Below are positions 8,854 to 18,350 of a stretch of DNA of 64,000 nt, in pieces (the first letter of the stretch is position 1; every line of letters begins with the position of its first letter). Source of the DNA: Alloalcanivorax dieselolei B5 (GTDB lineage Bacteria; Pseudomonadota; Gammaproteobacteria; Pseudomonadales; Alcanivoracaceae); assembly GCF_000300005.1 (NCBI RefSeq), contig NC_018691.1, positions 3,224,001-3,288,000 on the forward strand, read 5' to 3'. The notes beneath the pieces are model-generated. The model did not search any database, was not told the DNA's origin, and was given only the letters and a program-made list of their open reading frames with translations. The position numbers and the translations under genes are program-made.

Positions 8854-9897
8854 ATGAGCGAACAGAAACGGCCGCTGACCTACCGCGACGCCGGCGTGGA
8901 CATCGATGCCGGCAATGAGCTGGTAAAACGAATCAAACCGGTGGCCAAGCGCACCGGCCGGCCCGAAGTGATGGGCGGTCTGGGAGGCTTTGGCGCTCTC
9001 TGCGCACTGCCGGAAGGGTACCGGAACCCGGTGCTGGTGGCCGGCACCGACGGCGTCGGCACCAAATTGCGGCTGGCCATGGATCACGACCGCCATGACA
9101 GCGTCGGCATCGACCTGGTGGCGATGTGCGTGAATGATCTGGTGGTGGGCGGCGCCGAACCGCTGATGTTTCTTGACTACTACGCCACCGGCAAGCTGGA
9201 TGTGGACACCGCCGCCCGGGTGGTGGAAGGCATCGGCGAAGGCTGCGTGCAGGCCGGTTGCGCCCTGGTGGGCGGTGAAACCGCGGAAATGCCCGGCATG
9301 TACCAGGGCGAGGATTACGACCTGGCCGGCTTTTGCGTTGGCGTGGTGGAGCGCGACGGTGTCATCGACGGCAGCCGCGTCCAGGCCGGCGACAAACTGA
9401 TCGGTCTGGCCAGCTCCGGCCCCCATTCCAACGGCTACTCCCTGGTGCGCCGCATTCTCGAACAAGGTGACGCCAGCGCCGATCTGGACGGCAAGCCGGT
9501 GATCGAGCATCTGCTGGAACCCACCCGCATTTACGTGAAGAGCCTGCTGGCCCTGATCAAGTCCGTGCCGGTGCACGCTCTCGCGCACATCACCGGCGGC
9601 GGTCTGCCGGAAAACCTGCCGCGGGTGCTGCCGGACGGCACGCGCGCGGTGGTCGATACCAATACCTGGACCTGGCCGCCAGTATTCCAGTGGCTGCGGG
9701 AACAGGGTCAGGTACCGGAAATGGAGATGTACCGCACCTTCAACTGCGGCATCGGCATGGTGGTGGTGGTGCCCGCCGACCACGTGGATCAGGCGGTGGC
9801 CGAGTTGGAAGCCGCCGGCGAACAGCCGATTCTGATCGGCGACATCCGTTCCCACGACGGCGCTGCGGAAGTGGTGATGGAGGGGCTCACTCCGTGA
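8854..9897 (+). CDS. purM: phosphoribosylformylglycinamidine cyclo-ligase
   Basis: The 347-residue AIR synthetase closes the imidazole ring in step five of purine synthesis using ATP. Typical PurM segments are visible: [17 protein letters not shown] at the start, GTDGVGTKL near 63, [11 protein letters not shown] near 142 and [13 protein letters not shown] near 246. The start follows GGAG by a normal distance. It overlaps purN by 4 bases, so the two form one unit. Confidence 0.96.
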   Translation: MSEQKRPLTYRDAGVDIDAGNELVKRIKPVAKRTGRPEVMGGLGGFGALCALPEGYRNPVLVAGTDGVGTKLRLAMDHDRHDSVGIDLVAMCVNDLVVGGAEPLMFLDYYATGKLDVDTAARVVEGIGEGCVQAGCALVGGETAEMPGMYQGEDYDLAGFCVGVVERDGVIDGSRVQAGDKLIGLASSGPHSNGYSLVRRILEQGDASADLDGKPVIEHLLEPTRIYVKSLLALIKSVPVHALAHITGGGLPENLPRVLPDGTRAVVDTNTWTWPPVFQWLREQGQVPEMEMYRTFNCGIGMVVVVPADHVDQAVAELEAAGEQPILIGDIRSHDGAAEVVMEGLTP

Positions 9898-10550
9898 CCC
9901 ACCGTCTGGCGGTGCTGATCAGCGGTTCCGGCACCAACCTGCAAGCCATTCTGGATGCCATCGATAACGGTTCCCTGGACGCCCACGTTGCTCTGGTGTT
10001 GAGTAACCGGGCCGATGCCGGCGGCCTGCAGCGGGCGCGCCGGGCCGGCGTGGACACGGCGGTGATCGATCATCGCGATTACTCGGACCGGCCCGCGTTC
10101 GATCACGCCATGATCGGCGAGCTGGATGCCCGTGGCGCCGACACCGTGGTGCTCGCCGGCTTCATGCGCATCCTCTCCAGTGACTTCGTGCGCCACTATG
10201 ACGGCCGGCTGATCAATATCCACCCTTCGTTGCTGCCGCTGCACCGCGGGCTCCACACCCACGCCCGGGCGCTGGAAGCCGGCGACCGCGAACACGGCTG
10301 TTCGATCCACTTCGTCACCGAGGAACTGGACGGCGGCCCGTTGATTGCTCAGGCGCGCTTACCGATACTGACGAACGATACCCCGGAAACCCTGTCCAAA
10401 CGGGTACAGGAATGCGAGCACGGACTTTATCCGGAGGTCCTGCAATGGCGGGCCGCCGGGCGTCTGCGTCTGACCACACAGGGAGTGGCACTGGATGGCG
10501 AAATCCTACCCCCACAAGGCCGGCAATGGGCACCGGCGGTTTCTCACTAG
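9894..10550 (+). CDS. purN: phosphoribosylglycinamide formyltransferase
   Basis: This 218-residue enzyme transfers a formyl group from 10-formyl-THF to GAR in purine synthesis. Motifs are [11 protein letters not shown] at the start, the catalytic INIHPSLLP segment near 106 and the DGGPLIAQ aspartate loop near 144. The start is GTG at 9894, inside a GTGA overlap with the purM stop. The canonical lysine-tyrosine-proline after HPSLLP is replaced by LHR, a small change outside the catalytic trio. The 3' end overlaps the next gene by 56 bases. Confidence 0.94.
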   Translation: MTHRLAVLISGSGTNLQAILDAIDNGSLDAHVALVLSNRADAGGLQRARRAGVDTAVIDHRDYSDRPAFDHAMIGELDARGADTVVLAGFMRILSSDFVRHYDGRLINIHPSLLPLHRGLHTHARALEAGDREHGCSIHFVTEELDGGPLIAQARLPILTNDTPETLSKRVQECEHGLYPEVLQWRAAGRLRLTTQGVALDGEILPPQGRQWAPAVSH

Positions 10551-11235
10551 CGCCCTGCTGGCGCTGCTGACCCTGGCGACGGCCCCGGCCATCGCCGCCG
10601 AACCACCGATTACCCCGTTCCAGCTGCAATACCGGCTCAAGGCCCAGGGCATTCCCTTCGCGGTCACCGCCAACCGGACGCTGAAAGCCCTCGGCGACGG
10701 ACAATGGCAGATGGAAGTGGTGGCCAGCAACGTGCTCGGTGAAATTCGCGAGACCTCCCGTTTCGTCTGGAACGGGTGCACGCCGGTGAGCCGCTTCTAC
10801 GGTTACCGGCGCAAGGGACTCGGCCGGCTCAAGGAAGCGGAAGTAAGCATTCCGGCCGGCGGCACCACCGCCACCGCCAAACGCAGCGGCAAGGCGGATC
10901 GCCAGTACCCGGTGCCGGCGGCCGCGGTCACCGACAAGATTTCCCTGACCCTGGCCCTGCAGTGCCGGCTGGCCCGGGGCGAACGGGATCTGACCTTGCA
11001 TGTGGCCGATGAGCGGGAACTGGAAAGCCAGCATTATCTGGTCGAGGGCGAGGAAACCCTGAGCCTCGACGGCAAGCCGATCACCACGGTGAAGGTACGC
11101 CGCGACCGCAGCGGTAACAGCCCCCGCCAGACCTGGCTGTGGTTCGCACCGGAATACGGCTACATGCTGGTGCAACTGGTGCAGGAAAACGAGGACGGCC
11201 GTCATGTGATGACGCTGCAGGGAGCACTACCGTGA
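10495..11235 (+). CDS. DUF3108 exported protein 1
   Basis: The 246-residue protein has a signal peptide ending about residue 35 (ATAPAIAA) and a beta-rich DUF3108 domain over the rest. The N-terminus before the hydrophobic core is unusually long and basic because the gene begins inside purN; no better in-frame start was seen. DUF3108 genes commonly follow purN in Pseudomonas-like bacteria. The fold suggests a periplasmic beta-barrel-like lipid or polymer handler, but no function is established. Confidence 0.82.
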   Translation: MAKSYPHKAGNGHRRFLTSALLALLTLATAPAIAAEPPITPFQLQYRLKAQGIPFAVTANRTLKALGDGQWQMEVVASNVLGEIRETSRFVWNGCTPVSRFYGYRRKGLGRLKEAEVSIPAGGTTATAKRSGKADRQYPVPAAAVTDKISLTLALQCRLARGERDLTLHVADERELESQHYLVEGEETLSLDGKPITTVKVRRDRSGNSPRQTWLWFAPEYGYMLVQLVQENEDGRHVMTLQGALP

Positions 11236-11936
11236 TGCGCGGCGCGCTCCTGGCACTGGCTCTGGCGTTACCTGGCGGTGCCGCTCTGGCGGCCGAACCC
11301 TTGGCACCGTTCGCCGCCGAATACCGCATCCACGTCAACAAAATTCCAACGCCGATCAAGGCGACTCTGGTGCTGGAACCCGCGCCGGGAGAAGACCGTT
11401 ACCGCATGCTGTTCGAAGCGGACTCGTTCATGCTCACCAATACCGAGGAGAGCTGGTTCGAATGGAACGACTGTGAGCCGCGCACCGAACGTTATGTGCA
11501 TGAGTTCCAGGGGTTCGGCAAGCACCGCTATCACCACACCGACTTTTCCTGGTCGCCTCCCAGAGCGGTCAACAGCGACAGCAAGGAGGGCAAGGAGAGT
11601 TTCGATATTCCCGCCGATGCCCTGGACGAGCTGACCATGTTGCTGCGGGCCCGTTGCGTGTTCGCCACCGGCGACAAGGAATACACCGCCACCAGCGTCT
11701 ACGGCGATCGTGTCCGCCAGCATCATTTCATCGTCATCGACCGGGAAACCCTGGACACCCCCATGGGGGAACTGGACACGCTGATCGTGGAAAAGCGCCG
11801 CAAAGGCGACCGCAAGGAGAAACGCCGCACCCTGTTCTGGGTGGCACCGGCCAAGGACTACATGGTGGTGAAAGCCCGCCATATCGAAAGCACGCTGCTG
11901 CGCGGCGAGCTGATCATGATCGACTACGGGAATTGA
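11235..11936 (+). CDS. DUF3108 exported protein 2
   Basis: The 233-residue protein is a paralogue of the gene just upstream: signal peptide to about residue 17 (GGAALAAEP), then a DUF3108 domain with the same PFAAEYRI beginning and a closing WVAPAKDYMVV segment that mirrors WFAPEYGYMLV of its neighbour. The ATG at 11235 shares one base with the preceding stop; a GTG three bases earlier is an alternative. Adjacent, coupled duplicates suggest two subunits or a duplication with divergence. Confidence 0.83.
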   Translation: MRGALLALALALPGGAALAAEPLAPFAAEYRIHVNKIPTPIKATLVLEPAPGEDRYRMLFEADSFMLTNTEESWFEWNDCEPRTERYVHEFQGFGKHRYHHTDFSWSPPRAVNSDSKEGKESFDIPADALDELTMLLRARCVFATGDKEYTATSVYGDRVRQHHFIVIDRETLDTPMGELDTLIVEKRRKGDRKEKRRTLFWVAPAKDYMVVKARHIESTLLRGELIMIDYGN

Positions 11937-11973
11937 AAAACGTCGCGGACGGACCTTCAGAGATCGCTAACAA

Positions 11974-12016
11974 GGCCGCTGTAGGAGCCAGCCCTGCTGG
12001 CGAATCATCAGCGGCC
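11974..12016. repeat. REP-like palindromic element
   Basis: Outer arms GGCCGCTG (11974-11981) and CAGCGGCC (12009-12016) enclose inner arms GCCAGC (11987-11992) and GCTGGC (11996-12001). The inner part reads TGTAGGAGCCAGCCCTGC, the familiar form of Pseudomonas extragenic REP sequences. It lies between convergent genes, the usual REP place, and no second copy was found in the window. Confidence 0.7.
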
Positions 12017-12052
12017 TCGTAATCCGGTCCGCGGGACACCTCCTGTCAAACA

Positions 12053-12622
12053 TCAGGCCTTCGGCAGCGTCACGCCACGCTGACCCTGATACTTGCCGCC
12101 ACGGTCCATGTAGGACACCGCGCATTCCTCGTCGGATTCCAGGAACAGCATCTGCGCCACGCCTTCGTTGGCGTAGATTTTCGCCGGCAGCGTGGTGGTG
12201 TTGGAAAACTCCAGGGTCACGTGCCCTTCCCACTCCGGTTCCAGCGGCGTCACGTTGACGATGATGCCGCAACGGGCATAGGTGGATTTGCCCAGGCAGA
12301 TGGTCAGCACATTGCGGGGAATGCGGAAATACTCCACCGTCCGCGCCAGCGCGAAGGAGTTGGGCGGAATGATGCAGGAATCGCCCTTGATATCGACGAA
12401 GCTCTTCTCGTCGAAGTGCTTCGGGTCCACCGTGGCCGAATGGATGTTGGTGAAGACCTTGAATTCGTCGGCGCAGCGCACGTCGTAGCCATAACTGGAC
12501 ACGCCATAGGAAATCAGCTTGTTGCCCTCGCCGTCGACGCGCACCTGCTCGGCCTCGAACGGTTCGATCATGCCCTGCTCGCGGGCCATGCGGGAGATCC
12601 AGCGATCGGATTTAATACTCAT
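12053..12622 (-). CDS. dcd: dCTP deaminase
   Basis: The 189-residue enzyme deaminates dCTP to dUTP, feeding dTMP synthesis. Family segments are MSIKSDRWI at the start, SSYGYDVRC near 42, the catalytic [11 protein letters not shown] with its arginine and glutamate-bearing [10 protein letters not shown] near 130. The ATG at 12622 matches the family start; a longer frame to 12658 is unlikely. Length matches Pseudomonas Dcd. It lies downstream of the mrp gene on the same strand, a common pairing. Confidence 0.94.
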   Translation of the reverse strand: MSIKSDRWISRMAREQGMIEPFEAEQVRVDGEGNKLISYGVSSYGYDVRCADEFKVFTNIHSATVDPKHFDEKSFVDIKGDSCIIPPNSFALARTVEYFRIPRNVLTICLGKSTYARCGIIVNVTPLEPEWEGHVTLEFSNTTTLPAKIYANEGVAQMLFLESDEECAVSYMDRGGKYQGQRGVTLPKA

Positions 12623-12685
12623 GACAAGCCTTGTCCAGTGATGGGGTGAATCGGCCAATGGTACAGAAGGAGTCCCTTCGGCCTC

Positions 12686-12719
12686 AATGCTGGGTGACCA
12701 CTAATGCTGGGTAACCACT
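12686..12719. repeat. 2 x 17-bp tandem duplication at the 3' end of mrp
   Basis: Units 12686-12702 and 12703-12719 differ at one base. On the minus strand the first copy encodes the C-terminal VVTQH of Mrp and the second lies just after its stop, so the duplication probably moved or created the present end of the protein. Confidence 0.7.
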
Positions 12720-13789
12720 TTCGGGAAACCGCGTTTGCCTTCCTCGGTGAGCGACAACCGCGCCGCCAGGCGCCGGGCCGCCGCCAGATACAGCGCGGCC
12801 TCCGGGCCGTCGGGCTCGGCCGCCACGGTGGGCCGGCCTGCGTCGGCCTGCTCGCGGATCTTCAGCGACAACGGCAAGGCCCCCAGCACCTCGGTGTGAT
12901 AACGATCCGCCAGCCGCCGCGCGCCGCCTTCCCCGAACACATGCTCCTGGTGACCGCACTGGCTGCACACATGCACCGCCATGTTCTCGATGATGCCCAA
13001 CACCCGCACATCCACCTTACGGAACATCTCCACCCCTTTGGTGGCGTCCAGCAAGGCAATGTCCTGGGGCGTGGTCACCACCACGGCACCGGCCACCGGC
13101 ACCTTCTGCGCCAGCGTCAGCACGATGTCACCAGTGCCCGGCGGCAGATCGACGATCAGATAATCCAGTTGGTGCCACAAGGTCTGCTGCATCATCTGCG
13201 TCAGCGCGCCGCTGGCCTTGGGGCCACGCCAGACCACCGGTGTCTGCTCAGTGATCAGGTAGCCCATGGACATGCTTTGCAGACCGTGGGCCTCCACCGG
13301 CACGAAGCGGTTGCCGTCACGCACCTGTGGTCGCGTACCCTCCGGCAGCCCCAGCATCAGTGGCTGGCTGGGGCCGAAGATGTCCGCGTCGAGAATACCG
13401 ACGCGGGCGCCTTCCCGGGCCAGCGCCAGGGCCAGGTTCACCGCGGTGGTGGATTTGCCCACGCCGCCCTTGCCGGACGCCACCGCGATCACGTTGGTCA
13501 CCTGGGCCATGGCCGGCATGCCGCCCTGGGCGCGGTGCGGCTTGATCGCCACCGTCACCGCCAGCAGCAAACGTCGCCCTTCGATCACCGCTTCCACCGC
13601 GCTGCGAATACGCTCGCGCAGCGCCGGCAGCACCGATGCGCAGGGGTAGCCCAGGGTAATCTCCAGCCGCACCTGATCCTGATCCACCCTCAGCGCCGAC
13701 AGGGCGCCGGCGCTGATCAGGTCGGTTTGCAAATCTTCCGGGATCAAATCGCCAAGAACCTGTCTAACCGCCTGTTCGACTTCCGCCAT
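12701..13789 (-). CDS. apbC: Mrp/ApbC iron-sulfur cluster carrier ATPase
   Basis: The 362-residue cytoplasmic protein binds and delivers a [4Fe-4S] cluster. An N-terminal MIP18/DUF59 domain (about 1-85) precedes a P-loop ATPase domain with the deviant Walker A SGKGGVGKST near 105, LDADIFGPSQ and LIVDLPPGTGD. The cluster-binding CSQC pair lies near 280 in HVCSQCGHQEHVFGEGG. The ATG at 13789 starts at MAEVEQAVRQVL; an upstream start at 13843 would add a hydrophobic peptide not seen in the family. In Pseudomonas apbC sits between metG and dcd; here metG is 42 kb away. Confidence 0.92.
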   Translation of the reverse strand: MAEVEQAVRQVLGDLIPEDLQTDLISAGALSALRVDQDQVRLEITLGYPCASVLPALRERIRSAVEAVIEGRRLLLAVTVAIKPHRAQGGMPAMAQVTNVIAVASGKGGVGKSTTAVNLALALAREGARVGILDADIFGPSQPLMLGLPEGTRPQVRDGNRFVPVEAHGLQSMSMGYLITEQTPVVWRGPKASGALTQMMQQTLWHQLDYLIVDLPPGTGDIVLTLAQKVPVAGAVVVTTPQDIALLDATKGVEMFRKVDVRVLGIIENMAVHVCSQCGHQEHVFGEGGARRLADRYHTEVLGALPLSLKIREQADAGRPTVAAEPDGPEAALYLAAARRLAARLSLTEEGKRGFPKVVTQH

Positions 13790-13887
13790 GGAACCTCCTG
13801 ATGATGAACCAGGAATGATAAAGTTCCCCGGGAACACAACCAAGGTCGCAACCGGAATTACTAACCAATGAATAAGGGAGTATCACA

Positions 13888-14586
13888 ATGCGCAACAAAC
13901 CGGCTCTTTTCGTCGTCGCTCTGGCCGTGCTGGGGCTGAGCGCCTGCGGCACGGACAGCGGCACCGCCACCGGCGAGCGCGACACCATCACCGTGTCCGG
14001 TGAGGGCAAGGTCAGCGGTCAGCCGGATATTTTCAATCTGCAGGCCACCGCCCGGGAGACCGGTGACGACATCGCCACCATGAAGGATCGCGTGGACGAT
14101 CAGGTCAAGGCCATGCTGGATCTGGCCGATTCCCTGGATATCGAGGAGCAGGACGTCACCGCCACCGATATTCGCGTTACCCCGCAGTGGCAGTACCAGC
14201 CGGAACGCAAGCTGATCGGCCATGAGGTGGCGCGGGAAGTGCGCTTCCAGGTCAAGGGCATCGAGGTCTATGCGGAACTGGCCGACGGCCTGACCAGACT
14301 GGGCCTGAAGGATATTTCCCCGGCCGGCACCGATATCAGCAACGCCGCCGAGCTGAACCAGCAGGCGCTGGAAGCGGCGGTGGAAGACGCCCGCGCCAAG
14401 GCTGAAATCGTCGCCAAGGCAGCGGACCGCAAGCTCGGCCCGGCCATTACCATCAATGTGCAGAGCCAGAGCCATCCGGTACCGATGATGCGTGCCGCCA
14501 TGGCCAAGGACGCGGTACAGGAAAGCTATCGCCCCGGCGAGCAGGACCTGAGTGCCCAGGTGATGGTTACCTTCCAGCTGCGCTGA
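13888..14586 (+). CDS. SIMPL-domain (DUF541) lipoprotein
   Basis: The 232-residue protein has a lipobox LSAC at residues 17-20, so it is predicted to be a lipid-anchored envelope protein. A SIMPL/DUF541 domain fills residues 30-232, starting with the typical ITVSGEGKVSGQPD. Related proteins such as E. coli YggE reduce oxidative stress effects by an unknown mechanism. It is monocistronic, divergent from mrp, and ends in a strong hairpin. Confidence 0.88.
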   Translation: MRNKPALFVVALAVLGLSACGTDSGTATGERDTITVSGEGKVSGQPDIFNLQATARETGDDIATMKDRVDDQVKAMLDLADSLDIEEQDVTATDIRVTPQWQYQPERKLIGHEVAREVRFQVKGIEVYAELADGLTRLGLKDISPAGTDISNAAELNQQALEAAVEDARAKAEIVAKAADRKLGPAITINVQSQSHPVPMMRAAMAKDAVQESYRPGEQDLSAQVMVTFQLR

Positions 14587-14601
14587 TCACCCCTCCCTTC
14601 A

Positions 14602-14634
14602 GCACAGAGCCGCTCGCTGGCAGCGGCTCTGTGC
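14602..14634 (+). terminator. strong hairpin after the SIMPL gene
   Basis: A perfect 13-bp stem (14602-14614 with 14622-14634) closes a 7-base loop, 15 bases after the stop codon. It is followed by GTTTGCCCCTTTC rather than a clean T run, so it may work with help or act as a 3' stabiliser. Confidence 0.65.
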
Positions 14635-14812
14635 GTTTGCCCCTTTCGCACCAATTCATTCTCCCTGATCTGACGCCTTCGCCGCCGGCAACCATGCCAT
14701 TAGCCAATGTCGATTTTTACAGTATTGTCCGACAATCCAGAACCGATGCCGCCGGAAGGGACGGCTACACTGAATCGCAATCCGGTTGTGCTAATGCTGT
14801 ATTGGCGTAACC

Positions 14813-14854
14813 ACGGAACACTCAACACGGAACACTCAACACGAAGTACTCAAC
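14813..14854. repeat. 3 x 14-bp tandem repeat upstream of the patatin gene
   Basis: Units 14813-14826 and 14827-14840 are identical (ACGGAACACTCAAC) and the third, 14841-14854, differs at three bases. They sit about 85-125 bp before the patatin start, inside the 351-bp gap 14587-14937. Apart from the terminator and this repeat I see no gene in that gap. Confidence 0.8.
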
Positions 14855-14937
14855 AATAAACATCTCCGGTCCGCCGATGGGCCGGCAGCGAGATCGGCGG
14901 CCCAACCACGGGCCGGTCGTCAGCCAGGGAGATCCGC

Positions 14938-16446
14938 ATGAATCGGACGCTCAAGCAGCTCGAGCGCGACATCGCCAACGCCACCACCTATCAGGTGTGG
15001 ATGGAAGCCAGTCTGGAACACGACCGGATATCCGGCGCCGACGAATGGAAGGACATCGACCGCTCCCCGCACTACGATTACGAACTGATCCGCAACCGGC
15101 TCTGGCAGATCCGCCAGGCCCGCGAGCGGCACAATGTCAACAAGCTGGTGTTCCACCTCCACGAGGGCCTGCACGGCAATCTCGGCAACATCTCCAACCC
15201 GGCGCTGTATCGTCACAGCCGGGTCGGCACCAAACATCTGATCGAGCGCTACCTGGACGAAGTCTGCGCCGCCCTGAACTATCTGTGCGACGAGTCCTTC
15301 GAACAATTCGGCCTGAAACAGAAACTGGATTTCTTCGAAACCACCGGCCAGGCGTTCGGGCAGAGCGGCCTGATGCTGTCCGGTGGCGCCGCCCTCGGGC
15401 TGTTCCATGTGGGCGTGGTGAAAAGCCTGTGGGAACAGGGCCTGTTACCGTGCGTGATCTCCGGCTCCAGCGCCGGCAGTATCGTCGCGTCGGTGGTCGG
15501 CACGCACAGCAATGATGAGCTGGCGGAAAAACTGCGCCCGGAGAACCTCTATCTGGAAGCGTTCCGCGCCGCCGGCTGGAAGGGCCTGGTACGCGGTACT
15601 CCGGTACTGGACGGCGATCATCTGGAAGCCTGCCTGGAAGAGAACATTCCCGACCTCACCTTCGAGGAGGCCTATCGCAAGACCGGACGCGAGATCAACA
15701 TCACCGTCAGCCCCTATGACCGCAACCAGCATAGCCGGCTGCTGAACTGGCGCACCTCGCCCAACGTTTTGATCCGCAAGGCTTCCCTGGCCAGCTGTGC
15801 GATTCCCGGTATCTATCCTCCGGTGAACCTGTGGGCCAAGAACATCGACGGCGAGCGGGTCCCTTACATTCCCGGGCGCAAATTCGTCGATGGCTCGATC
15901 CAGGATGACCTGCCGGTGCGGCGCCTGGCGCGCCTGTTCGGCGTCAATCATTCCATCGTCAGCCAGACCAACCCCCATGTAGTGCCGTTCCTGTCGCGCA
16001 GCGAGAGCACCGATTCCAGCTTCAGCACCCTGGCCGATTGGGGCGTGCGCAATTTGTCCATGAACCTGAACTACGCACTGGAACTGGCGCAGCGGCGGGT
16101 GCGCTCCAACGATCTGGGGCTGCTGATCAGCAAGGCGCAAAACGTGGTCAAACAACGCTACATCGGCGATATCAATCTGATTCCACCACGCCAGCCGCTG
16201 AATCTGCTGCGCATACTGCGCAACCCCAGCATGGACGATGTGCGCAATTTCATCAGCCTGGGCGAACGCACCACCTGGCCGAAACTCGACGTGATCGGCA
16301 ACTCCACCCGCATCAGCCGGACCTTCCTCGCCTGCCGCCAACGGCTGGATCAGTTGGAGGAGCGCACCCTCAACCGGCTGCAGCTGGCGTATTCCCCCGA
16401 CGATCCGGAGCGCCGTCGCGTCAGCGCCAACGATCTGTCGCACTAG
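14938..16446 (+). CDS. patatin-like phospholipase / triacylglycerol lipase with DUF3336
   Basis: The 502-residue protein joins an N-terminal DUF3336 region (about 15-130) to a patatin domain (about 140-360). The oxyanion segment is GGAALGLFHVG near 142, the nucleophile is S178 in GSSAG, and the catalytic aspartate is D318 in FVDGSIQDD. A C-terminal tail of about 140 residues follows. The same architecture is found in bacterial and yeast lipases that release fatty acids from stored or membrane lipid. No signal peptide is seen. In an oil-degrading lineage it may act on stored triacylglycerol or wax ester, which is inference. Confidence 0.87.
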   Translation: MNRTLKQLERDIANATTYQVWMEASLEHDRISGADEWKDIDRSPHYDYELIRNRLWQIRQARERHNVNKLVFHLHEGLHGNLGNISNPALYRHSRVGTKHLIERYLDEVCAALNYLCDESFEQFGLKQKLDFFETTGQAFGQSGLMLSGGAALGLFHVGVVKSLWEQGLLPCVISGSSAGSIVASVVGTHSNDELAEKLRPENLYLEAFRAAGWKGLVRGTPVLDGDHLEACLEENIPDLTFEEAYRKTGREINITVSPYDRNQHSRLLNWRTSPNVLIRKASLASCAIPGIYPPVNLWAKNIDGERVPYIPGRKFVDGSIQDDLPVRRLARLFGVNHSIVSQTNPHVVPFLSRSESTDSSFSTLADWGVRNLSMNLNYALELAQRRVRSNDLGLLISKAQNVVKQRYIGDINLIPPRQPLNLLRILRNPSMDDVRNFISLGERTTWPKLDVIGNSTRISRTFLACRQRLDQLEERTLNRLQLAYSPDDPERRRVSANDLSH

Positions 16447-16554
16447 GGCCGGTTCACACTAATAAGCGCGAAGAAGATGCTTAGCGCAATTCCGTCTTGC
16501 TGCCCCCCTTTAAAGCGTCATCATGAACCTCTATGTTCTCTGGAGCTGTCAACG

Positions 16555-16586
16555 AACATAACTGTCAGCCAACATAGCTATCAGCC
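16555..16586. repeat. 2 x 16-bp imperfect tandem duplication upstream of the peroxiredoxin
   Basis: Units 16555-16570 and 16571-16586 share AACATA, CT and TCAGCC and differ at two bases. The second unit ends 20 bp before the start codon and only a few bases before the AAGGAGG ribosome site. Confidence 0.7.
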
Positions 16587-16606
16587 AAATAAAAAGGAGG
16601 CTTAGC

Positions 16607-17242
16607 ATGGCACTGCAATTGGGTGATACCGCGCCGGACTTCAACCAGGAGTCCACCGAGGGTCCGATTTCCTTCCACCAATGGGCCGGGGACAACTGGG
16701 TGGTGCTGTTTTCCCATCCCAAGGATTTCACCCCGGTGTGCACCACCGAGCTGGGAGAAGTGGCCCGGCTGAAACCGGAATTCGAGAAACGCAACGCCAA
16801 GGTCATCGGTCTGTCAGTGGACCCGCTCGATGATCACAATGCCTGGTGCGGTGACATCGAGGAAACGCAGGGACAGGCTCTGAACTTCCCGCTGCTGGCC
16901 GACGCCGACCGCAAGGTCGCCAACCTGTATGGCATGATCCATCCCAACGCCAACGACACCCTGACCGTGCGTAGCGTGTTTGTCATCGACCCGAACAAGA
17001 AGATCCGTCTCACCATCACCTACCCGGCCAGCACCGGCCGCAACTTCGACGAGATTCTGCGGGTCATCGACAGCCTGCAGCTCACCGATGGCTACAAAGT
17101 GGCGACGCCGGTGAACTGGAACGACGGCGACGACGTCATCATCGTTCCTTCGCTCAGCAACGAGGACGCGCAAAAGCTGTTCCCCGAAGGCTGGGACGAG
17201 AAAAAACCCTATCTGCGCATGGTCAAGCAGCCGCAAAAATAA
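16607..17242 (+). CDS. 1-Cys peroxiredoxin (Prx6 type)
   Basis: The 211-residue enzyme reduces hydrogen peroxide and organic peroxides. The peroxidatic cysteine is in DFTPVCTTELG (C46) and the conserved arginine lies in LTVRSVFVIDP. Only the long Prx6-type C-terminal extension is present (NWNDGDDVIIVPSLSNE), with no AhpC-type resolving cysteine pair; the other cysteine is at about residue 82. A strong AAGGAGG site precedes the ATG. The reductant cannot be told from sequence. Confidence 0.9.
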   Translation: MALQLGDTAPDFNQESTEGPISFHQWAGDNWVVLFSHPKDFTPVCTTELGEVARLKPEFEKRNAKVIGLSVDPLDDHNAWCGDIEETQGQALNFPLLADADRKVANLYGMIHPNANDTLTVRSVFVIDPNKKIRLTITYPASTGRNFDEILRVIDSLQLTDGYKVATPVNWNDGDDVIIVPSLSNEDAQKLFPEGWDEKKPYLRMVKQPQK

Positions 17243-17263
17243 ACCTCCGGCCCGGCAAACGGC

Positions 17264-17289
17264 GACGGCGGCTCCCGGCAGCCGTCGTC
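17264..17289. terminator. shared hairpin between peroxiredoxin and LysR gene
   Basis: A 10-bp stem with one G-T pair (17264-17273 with 17280-17289) lies between two convergent genes. No T tract follows on either side, so termination is uncertain. Confidence 0.35.
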
Positions 17290-17343
17290 CATGGGCCGCA
17301 CAGACCGTCTTGCCGCGCCCCTGCCCCGGCGATCACCATGCCA

Positions 17344-18252
17344 TCAGGCCCGGTTGAACGCCGCGCCATTCAATATTTCCGCCACGAAATCGATGAAAAC
17401 ACGGACTTTTTCGGGCACATGCTTGCGTCCCGGATAGACCGCATGGATGCCGATTTCCGGAAGCCGCCAACCCGGCAGTACTTCCACCAGTCGCCCATCC
17501 CGGATCGCTTCCCCGACCAGGGACATGGCACTGTGTACCAGTCCTTGCCCCTGCTCGGCGGCCATGGTCAGAGGCAGGCCATAGTTTGAAGTGAAGCGCC
17601 CCCTGACGGGAATATCCACTTGCTTGCCGGCTTTATGGAACGACCAGACCACCGGCCCGCGGAAATTGGTGTAATGCAAACACTGATGAGCGAGCAGATC
17701 CCTGGGATGCCGAGGCCGCCCAGCGCTCTCCAGATAGGCGGGGGAAGCCACCAGCACCCGACGGTCACTGGCGAGGCGTCGTGCCACCAACCGGGAATCA
17801 TCCAGCCGGCCAATGCGGATGGCCAGATCAAAGCCCTCCGCCACCAGATCAACGAAGCGGTCTTCAAACTGGGCATCCAGGTGAACCTCAGGATAGCGCA
17901 TGAGAAATTCGGGCAGTCTTGGCGCCAGATGCGCGCGCCCGAAATTGACCGGGAGGGAGACCCGGATTTCCCCACTGGGTCCCAGGGTTTGCGCCCGCAC
18001 TAGCTCCCCGGCCTCGGTGATGGCCTCCAGAGCCGGCACCACACGTGACAGATAGGTTTCCCCCGCCGCGCTAAGCCGTACCGCCCGGGTGGAGCGATTG
18101 AGCAACCTTACCCCCAACCGTGCTTCCAGCCCGGCCAGACGGCGGCTGACGGCCCCCACGCTAATGCCCAGGTGTTCCGCCGCCGCGGTCAGGCTGCCCT
18201 TGCGCGCCACGGCGACCAAGGCCGTCAATTCTGAGAGAGTCGCGTCTTTCAT
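17344..18252 (-). CDS. LysR-family transcriptional regulator
   Basis: The 302-residue protein has an N-terminal LysR winged helix (residues 1-60; SLTAAAEHLGISVGAVSRRLAGLE) and a C-terminal ligand-binding domain of periplasmic-binding fold from about 90. It is divergent from the MDR reductase gene with 98 bp between the starts, the usual layout in which the regulator controls its neighbour and itself. The subgroup resembles regulators of quinone or aldehyde reductases. The inducer is unknown. Confidence 0.9.
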   Translation of the reverse strand: MKDATLSELTALVAVARKGSLTAAAEHLGISVGAVSRRLAGLEARLGVRLLNRSTRAVRLSAAGETYLSRVVPALEAITEAGELVRAQTLGPSGEIRVSLPVNFGRAHLAPRLPEFLMRYPEVHLDAQFEDRFVDLVAEGFDLAIRIGRLDDSRLVARRLASDRRVLVASPAYLESAGRPRHPRDLLAHQCLHYTNFRGPVVWSFHKAGKQVDIPVRGRFTSNYGLPLTMAAEQGQGLVHSAMSLVGEAIRDGRLVEVLPGWRLPEIGIHAVYPGRKHVPEKVRVFIDFVAEILNGAAFNRA

Positions 18253-18350
18253 TGTTGCACTTTACACAAAACTGACTTGCTTTTTTAGCGGTTCTTTTGC
18301 GTTTGCATCAATGACATAGTCCCGTCATCCATCCTCATCGGGAGACTCAC

